Of a DNA stretch of 64,000 nt, positions 58,971-64,000 are shown one piece after another; positions within the stretch are counted from its first letter, which is position 1, and every line of letters starts with the position of its first letter. A program made the translations under genes and the position numbers. A model generated the notes under the pieces. The model did no database searches. It saw only the letters and a list, made by a program, of their open reading frames with translations, and was not told the DNA's origin. The stretch covers positions 4,588,001 through 4,652,000 of the forward strand of contig NZ_CP173678.1 in assembly GCF_051903925.1 (NCBI RefSeq), given 5' to 3'. Source of the stretch: G051903925 sp051903925 (lineage in GTDB: Bacteria; Pseudomonadota; Alphaproteobacteria; Zavarziniales; Zavarziniaceae).

Positions 58971-59906
58971 CTACAGGAAGTTGAGCAGGCTGACGCTGGC
59001 GAGCTGGCCCACCACCTTGTAGCTGGTCTGCAGGGCGACCTGGTCCTGGTTCAGGCGGGTGATCGCCTCGGCCGCGTCGACATCCTCAATATCGGAGATG
59101 ACAAGGCCCACGGTCAGCGAGATCGACTTCTGCCGCGCCTCGGTATCGGCGACCAGGGTGCGCGTGGCGCCAAGCGCCGAGACGCTCTGCACCAGGCCGG
59201 CATCGACCTGTTCGAGCTGGTTCATGATGCCCTGGAGGAAGGCGCGCTGGGCATCCGGCATGCCCTGGCCATAGGCGATGCCGCCGGGCGTGGTCCCGGA
59301 ATTGTATTCGACCAGCGCCTGCATGATCGACATCAGGCCGCTGCCCACGTCGCTGGCCAGTTCGCCATAGGAGACGGTGAGCGAATCGTCCACCTGCACG
59401 CTGAGCCGCGTGTCGCCGTTCTGGAACACGCCGGGCAAGCCGGGCGGCAGGGCATCCAGGCCCGCCAGGCTGGTCAGGGCCAGCGGCTGGGTATCGGTGC
59501 GGGTGCCGCCGAAGACGTACTTGCCGTCGACCTTGCCGTTGAGGACCGAGACGATCGTCTGGAAGGCGGTATCCATCGCCGTCTGCACGGTGGTGGCGTC
59601 GTTGACGCCGACGGCGGAGCCCAGCTGCGTGCGCAGCGTGTTTGTCGCCTTGCGCAGTTGCTGCAGGTACTGCTCGTGGATCTCCATCTGGTCGTCGGCC
59701 TTGACCGCCTGCTTGGCGTACTGTGTCACCTTGGCCTGGAGCGAGCGGGCGTTGAGGGCGGCCTGGGCATCGCTGCCCAGCCCTTCGAACGTCGCGGAAA
59801 CCTTGCCGGTCGAGACCTGGGACTGGGTGGTGTTCAGCCTGGCCTGCTGCCGCATGATGTCGGCAATCATCACCTGGCTGGCGCCGAAGCTGGCAACGCG
59901 TGTCAT
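58971..59906 (-). CDS. flgL: Flagellar hook-associated protein FlgL
   Basis: A 311-residue flagellin-fold junction protein that joins hook and filament. The N-terminus MTRVASFGASQVMIADIMR and the helical Q-rich domains (ARLNTTQSQVSTGKV) match the flagellin D0/D1 helices; GKYVFGGTRTDTQP is the central turn typical of FlgL. The C-terminus VDAAEAITRLNQDQVALQTSYKV repeats the coiled-coil partner. It follows flgK on the same strand with 17 bases between. No sigma-54 site precedes it, so it is read from the flgK promoter. Confidence 0.9.
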   Translation of the reverse strand: MTRVASFGASQVMIADIMRQQARLNTTQSQVSTGKVSATFEGLGSDAQAALNARSLQAKVTQYAKQAVKADDQMEIHEQYLQQLRKATNTLRTQLGSAVGVNDATTVQTAMDTAFQTIVSVLNGKVDGKYVFGGTRTDTQPLALTSLAGLDALPPGLPGVFQNGDTRLSVQVDDSLTVSYGELASDVGSGLMSIMQALVEYNSGTTPGGIAYGQGMPDAQRAFLQGIMNQLEQVDAGLVQSVSALGATRTLVADTEARQKSISLTVGLVISDIEDVDAAEAITRLNQDQVALQTSYKVVGQLASVSLLNFL

Positions 59907-59923
59907 GGCTCAGGCCCTCCCCC

Positions 59924-62011
59924 TTACTGCACCAGAGACAGCAGCGTGTCGTACATGTCGCGCGCCGTGGCGATCATCCGGGCGCTGGCGTTGTACGCGT
60001 TCTGGTAAATGATCATGTTGGACAATTCCTCGTCCAGGTTGACGCCGGAGACGCCCTGCTGGCGGGCCGTCACCTCGGTCTTGACCGCGGTGGCGTCGGC
60101 CAGCCGGCTGCTCACCTCGCTGGCGGCGGTGCCGGCGGCGGTCAGGACGGAGGTCGCATACTGGCTGAGGCTCATCGTGCCGGCGGGCACGGGACCCACC
60201 GCGGCAAAGGCCAGGACGGTGTCGGCCATCGCCTGGAGCGCCTGCGCGCCCGAGGCATCGGAAGCCGAGATCGGCGGCACGCGCGTGGTGTCGAAGCGGC
60301 CGAGCGGCACCCGGTTCGATGCCGCCTTCAGGTCCGGCGCCACGTCCAGCGTGCGCGCGGCCTCCACCGTGCCGGCCTGGCCGACCGAGAAGAAGGCCGA
60401 GAAATTCATGCCCGTGGTGCCGCGGGCGCTGCTGTCGGCCCGCGTGCCCAGCGTCAGGCCGGTCATGCCCGGCGCCGGGGTCATGGTCAGCGCGCCCTGG
60501 GCGTCGAGCGCGAAGCTGGCATAGCCGGCAAAGCCCGTGTTGAGCGCGTTCAGCACATCGGCCACGGTGCCGCCGATCGCGCCGAAGTCGACCAGCTGGC
60601 TGGCCGCGACCGAGCCGTTGGGCCCGCGCAGTTCCAGCGTCGTCGTACCGGTGAAGCGGTGTGCGTCGGCGGCGGTCAGGCCGGTGTCGCCGCTGAGCGG
60701 GACGTTGGCGCGCACCAGGTCGTTGAGCCCGAAGAAGTGCGAGAAGCCACGGCCGGCGCGCGTCGTGGCGGAGGCGAGGTCCTCGCTCACCACCACGCCG
60801 CCGCCGCCGGTCGCCTGAACCTGGAGCACGCCGTTGGCGAAGCTGAGGCTGCCGCCGGCCAGGCCGCCATTGGCGGCGGCGACCAAGCCGTTGATGGTCA
60901 TGCCCGGCGTCACGCTGACCGTCACGGTGCTGGTCACCGTGCCATCGGCGGCGACGACCGAGAAGGTGACGTCGCCCGTGGTGTTCAGGGCGTCGTTCCC
61001 GTCCAGGCCGGTATTGCGGCCGGTCAGGGTCGCCGGCGCCGGATAGGCGGTGTTCTGGTTGGCGACGGCGTTCATCGCATCCGTCGCCTGGGCCAGCTGG
61101 CCCAGCGATTCGGCAATGCCGGGCAGGACCTGGTCGCGCACGTCGAGCAGGCCGCGGAGCGCCCCGCCCTGGAGGTTGGAGTCCAGCGCCTGGCCCGCCG
61201 TCAGCGGATTGCCGGAGGGGTCGAGCGCCCGCACCATGATCTGGGGGAAGCGGGTGGCCGAGGTCGGGCTGCCATTGGCGGTGTAGTCGAGCTGGTAGGC
61301 GAGGGAGCCCACCAGCTGCAGCCCGTTGGTCGTCGAGACGTGGAGCGCGCCGTTCGACTGCTCCTGCACCTTGATGTCGATCAGGCCGGCCAGCTTGTCG
61401 AGGGCGGCCTGGCGCTGGTCGGCCAGGCTGGCGGCGCCGTCGCCGCCGGTCGCCTGGGCCTTGGAAATCTCCAGGTTCAGCTGGTGGATGCGCTTCAGCT
61501 GCTCGTTCGCCTCCCCCACCTTGGCTGCCACCTGAAGGTCGGCCTCGGCCCGCAGGTCGTTGACCGACTGGGTCAGCGTCGAAAGCTCGCGCGTATAGCC
61601 CGCCAGCGCGGTGACGATCTGCGCCTTGAGCGCGGCCGAGGACGGGTCGGCCTGGGCCGCGTTGAAGGCGGCATAGAGCGTGTCGAGCCGACCGGACAGC
61701 GAGGTGTTGGATTCCGGCTTGCCCAGCATGGCCTGGACCTGCTGCTGGAAGGTGCTGACCGCGTCCCAGCGCGCCGCGTCGCCGGTCGCCAGCATGGTCT
61801 GGGCGTCCAGGAACTTGTCGGCGACGCGCCGCGCTTCCTGCGTGGTGACGCCGCTGGACTGCGTGCCCAGCACCTGGGTCGACTGATCGACGACCTTCCG
61901 CGCGTAGCCGACCGTGTTGACGTTGGCGACGTTGTTGGAAATGTTCCGCAGCTGCGACTGGGCCGCGGCCAGGCCGCTGTTCGCATTGGACAGGATGCCG
62001 TTCAGGCTCAT
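59924..62011 (-). CDS. flgK: Flagellar hook-associated protein FlgK
   Basis: A 695-residue hook-filament junction protein. The start SLNGILSNANSGLAAAQSQL, then NISNNVANVNTVGYARK, is the diagnostic FlgK/FlgE N-terminus. A large variable middle follows, and the C-terminus SGVNLDEELSNMIIYQNAYN ending with ARMIATARDMYDTLLSL matches FlgK. It is upstream of flgL in the same operon, and a sigma-54 promoter at 62179-62194 fits its 5' leader. The ATG at 62011 gives the known start sequence. A frame extended further upstream is possible but lacks that N-terminus. Confidence 0.93.
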   Translation of the reverse strand: MSLNGILSNANSGLAAAQSQLRNISNNVANVNTVGYARKVVDQSTQVLGTQSSGVTTQEARRVADKFLDAQTMLATGDAARWDAVSTFQQQVQAMLGKPESNTSLSGRLDTLYAAFNAAQADPSSAALKAQIVTALAGYTRELSTLTQSVNDLRAEADLQVAAKVGEANEQLKRIHQLNLEISKAQATGGDGAASLADQRQAALDKLAGLIDIKVQEQSNGALHVSTTNGLQLVGSLAYQLDYTANGSPTSATRFPQIMVRALDPSGNPLTAGQALDSNLQGGALRGLLDVRDQVLPGIAESLGQLAQATDAMNAVANQNTAYPAPATLTGRNTGLDGNDALNTTGDVTFSVVAADGTVTSTVTVSVTPGMTINGLVAAANGGLAGGSLSFANGVLQVQATGGGGVVVSEDLASATTRAGRGFSHFFGLNDLVRANVPLSGDTGLTAADAHRFTGTTTLELRGPNGSVAASQLVDFGAIGGTVADVLNALNTGFAGYASFALDAQGALTMTPAPGMTGLTLGTRADSSARGTTGMNFSAFFSVGQAGTVEAARTLDVAPDLKAASNRVPLGRFDTTRVPPISASDASGAQALQAMADTVLAFAAVGPVPAGTMSLSQYATSVLTAAGTAASEVSSRLADATAVKTEVTARQQGVSGVNLDEELSNMIIYQNAYNASARMIATARDMYDTLLSLVQ

Positions 62012-62178
62012 GACCGTGCTCCCCAGCTTGTGACCACGCCGGCCCGCACCGGCAGATTGTGCCGCCCACAGACGGGACGAACCGGCACAAATGACCGCCC
62101 CGGCCCCGTCAGAGGCCCGGGAATGCCCGGCTTCTGCCGGCTGGATCGGGTGTCGCAGTGCTTCATGACCAGGGGTGA

Positions 62179-62194
62179 AGCAAGACTGATGCCA
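62179..62194 (-). promoter_or_regulatory. Sigma-54 promoter of flgK
   Basis: On the minus strand TGGCATCAGTCTTGCT has the -24 GG and -12 GC at the correct 12-base separation and matches the consensus TGGCAC-N5-TTGC(A/T) with one change (T for C). Transcription would start near 62167, about 155 bases before the flgK ATG. Confidence 0.8.
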
Positions 62195-62350
62195 GGACCG
62201 CGCCGGCTCCTGGGCGCAGGCAGTTCGTGCCGGGCCCGGCAATTTGTGCTGGGTCGACCGCGCCGCCGCTGGCCTGTCCGGGGACCCCACAGGGCAGGCG
62301 CCAGGCCCAGCCCATAAGGATACGCGCGCGACGGGGTCGGCCGGGGCGGT

Positions 62351-62366
62351 TGGCATCAAGCTTGCT
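62351..62366 (+). promoter_or_regulatory. Sigma-54 promoter of the fliK-like gene
   Basis: TGGCATCAAGCTTGCT carries GG at -24 and GC at -12 with consensus spacing. It differs from the flgK site at two or three bases only. Transcription would start near 62377, giving a leader of about 23 bases before the ATG at 62400. Confidence 0.8.
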
Positions 62367-62399
62367 GAGAGGGCTGCGAACAGTTCGGAAGCGTGCCCC

Positions 62400-64000
62400 A
62401 TGACCCAGACGACCCCAGTCGCAAGCCCAGCCAGCGCTGCCGGTGCCATCCAGGCCCTGGCCGCGCTGACCCGGGTGGGCGCGGCCGGCCAGGATGGCCA
62501 GCCGCCCGAAGGCCTGTTCGCCGGACTGCTGGCGGGCCTGGTCCCGGCGGGAGAGGGCGAGGCCGCGCCGGCCGCCGCTGCGCCGCCGGTCGAGGGCGAA
62601 CCGCCCGTCGTCATCGTCGCCGCCAGCACGCAGCCGGCCCTGCCCGCCGCCATGGCGACGGCGGCCGTCGCCTGGACCGCCGAGGACGGCACCCTGGACC
62701 AGCCGATCATCGACCTGGTGCCGCAGCCCGTGGCTCCGAACGCGCCCGTCGCCCCCCGGCCGGCGTCGCAGGCCGCCGCCCAGGCGACGGTTGCGACCGG
62801 GTCGGCAGCGCCGATGCCCCCCGCCGACGACACGGCCCTGGCCGACGCCGCGGCAATCGTCGCCGCGCCCAGCCTGCCGGACGCCGCGTCCGTCGATCGG
62901 ACGCCGGTGGAGAAGGCCCCGGCAGAGGCGATGCCAGCGGAGGAGATGCCGGCGGACGCCGGGCCGGCCCTGGGCCTGGCCATGGCGCCGCCCCCGCCGC
63001 CCGTTGCCGCGGCACCGCAGGCGACCGCCGCGAACCCGACAGAGACCAAGCCGACCGACGCCGCGAGCCCGCGGACCGGCTCGACCAGCCCAGCCCCCCA
63101 GGACGCGGCGCCGGATCCGGCCGCCGGCCTGGCCCGACCTGCGCCCGCCCCGGCGCCGGGCATGACGGGCTCCGGCGCCGCCGAGTCGGCGGACGACCAG
63201 GCATTGGCCCAGGCCCGGCCTGCCGCGGGGACACCGGGGGCCGCGACCTCCGCCGCCCCTGCCCCCGCCCCGGCCAGCCCAGCGACGCCCGCAGCCCAGG
63301 CCACGGCACCGGCAGCGCGGGCCGCCGCACCCGAAGCGGCCAAGAGCGACGCGGCGCCGGCCACCGCGCCGCGCATCCTGGCGCAGCTGCTGGCCAGCGC
63401 CGACACGCCGCCCGAGCAGATCCCGGCAGCGACCGCGCCCACGGCGACGCCTGCCCCCGCCGCCTCGCCCCCTGTCGCCCCGCCCCCTGTCGCGGCGGCC
63501 GCGCCTGCGCCGCTCGCGGTGCCGGCGGCCAGCGTCGCACCAGTCGGCCCGACGCCCGCCCCCGCGGCGGCCACCGCGCTGCCGCAGCCTGCGGCCCAGG
63601 TCCAGACTTCGGCCACCGTGCCGGCCCAGGCCGCCGATGCGCCTGCCGAAGTGACGGTTGCAACGATCGCCGCCCAGGCGCCACGGCCCGCCCGCGTGGC
63701 CCAGCCGGCGCCCGCCGCGACCACGGAACCGGCTGACGCGGCTGCCCCGGCCAGGACCGGCGATGCCGTGGCCCGGACCGCTGGCCAGGCCCAGCCTGTG
63801 CAGGTGCAGACCACGCAGCCCCAGGCGATCCAGCCCGCGCCCGTCGCCACGGCGACGGTCCAGAATCAGCCTGCCCAGGTGCAGTCGCCCCCGGTTCAGC
63901 CCTCCCCGATTCAGTCGCCCGCGATTCAGTCACCCCCGATCCAGGCCCCCCAGGTCCAGGCCGCTCAAACCGCTGCGCCCCAGGTCCAGGCGGGTGCGCC
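62400..64000 (+). CDS. FliK-like flagellar hook-length control protein, 3' end cut by window edge
   Basis: An open frame from ATG at 62400 to the window edge (533 residues visible, no stop). The composition is dominated by Ala and Pro with Gln-rich tail parts such as PVQPSPIQSPAIQSPPIQAP, matching the low-complexity N-terminal ruler region of FliK proteins; the conserved C-terminal Flg_hook domain would lie beyond the edge. Assignment rests on the sigma-54 promoter, divergence from flgK and the composition, not on a domain seen here. It could also be another Pro/Ala-rich flagellar protein. Confidence 0.65.
   Translation, partial: MTQTTPVASPASAAGAIQALAALTRVGAAGQDGQPPEGLFAGLLAGLVPAGEGEAAPAAAAPPVEGEPPVVIVAASTQPALPAAMATAAVAWTAEDGTLDQPIIDLVPQPVAPNAPVAPRPASQAAAQATVATGSAAPMPPADDTALADAAAIVAAPSLPDAASVDRTPVEKAPAEAMPAEEMPADAGPALGLAMAPPPPPVAAAPQATAANPTETKPTDAASPRTGSTSPAPQDAAPDPAAGLARPAPAPAPGMTGSGAAESADDQALAQARPAAGTPGAATSAAPAPAPASPATPAAQATAPAARAAAPEAAKSDAAPATAPRILAQLLASADTPPEQIPAATAPTATPAPAASPPVAPPPVAAAAPAPLAVPAASVAPVGPTPAPAAATALPQPAAQVQTSATVPAQAADAPAEVTVATIAAQAPRPARVAQPAPAATTEPADAAAPARTGDAVARTAGQAQPVQVQTTQPQAIQPAPVATATVQNQPAQVQSPPVQPSPIQSPAIQSPPIQAPQVQAAQTAAPQVQAGA

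Larger units (their letters stand above)
62012..62399. other. Divergent flagellar promoter region
   Basis: No gene is supported in these 388 bases. It separates flgK and the fliK-like gene and holds two sigma-54-type promoters facing opposite ways at 62179-62194 and 62351-62366. Enhancer-binding sites would be expected between them but I could not identify any. Confidence 0.65.

Overview
The window is high-GC DNA from an alphaproteobacterium. A MipZ division-site ATPase, an FMN-binding GltS-like protein, polar-type flagellar genes behind sigma-54 promoters and a family of roughly 110-bp palindromic intergenic repeats all point there. A Rhodospirillales-like lineage is my best guess, not a proof.

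Layout. 1-2.1 kb: a membrane diguanylate cyclase (cut by the left edge) and an unknown proline-rich protein. 2.2-5.5 kb: an AT-richer, probably acquired two-gene operon in which an uncharacterised-type reverse transcriptase is translationally coupled to a family A DNA polymerase-like protein; this is the most interesting locus. 5.8-15.2 kb: lipid/xenobiotic enzymes (3-hydroxyacyl-CoA dehydrogenase, sulfatase, PaaI thioesterase, saccharopine-dehydrogenase-like reductase with a divergent TetR regulator and two palindromic operators, phytanoyl-CoA dioxygenase) plus the first of two GH26-like secreted glycosidases. 15.5-24.7 kb: the second glycosidase and two tandemly duplicated RTX proteins, probably an envelope or matrix module. 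24.8-32.6 kb: amidohydrolase, cytochrome P450, aminoglycoside-phosphotransferase-like protein, SnoaL protein, two SDRs and an acyl-CoA synthetase, a catabolic block. 32.6-34.4 kb: a second AT-rich island with a two-gene operon (a protein with a degenerate ImmA/IrrE-like C-terminus plus a small cysteine-pair protein). 34.4-39 kb: an SDR 3' fragment, small proteins, a transglutaminase-like protein, a full SDR and a MetX-like alpha/beta hydrolase. 39.3-45.3 kb: a 2002-residue DUF4011/SF1 helicase/Vsr-like nuclease/DUF3320 protein, a probable genome-defence factor. 45.4-58.5 kb: housekeeping and transport (mipZ, FAD oxidoreductase, luciferase-like monooxygenase, M20 peptidase, modA, mntP behind a yybP-ykoY manganese riboswitch, glutamate-synthase-like protein, TupA-like ATP-grasp protein, tRNA-Met, mnmA). 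58.7-64 kb: a small peptide gene, then flgL, flgK and the start of a fliK-like gene, the last two divergently driven by two nearly identical sigma-54 promoters.

Three loci look like mobile or defence functions: RT-PolA, the ImmA-like pair and the giant helicase-nuclease. They lie on one 43-kb stretch but are separated by ordinary metabolic genes, and no integrase or transposase was seen. All similarity statements come from motif recognition by eye; no database search was possible.
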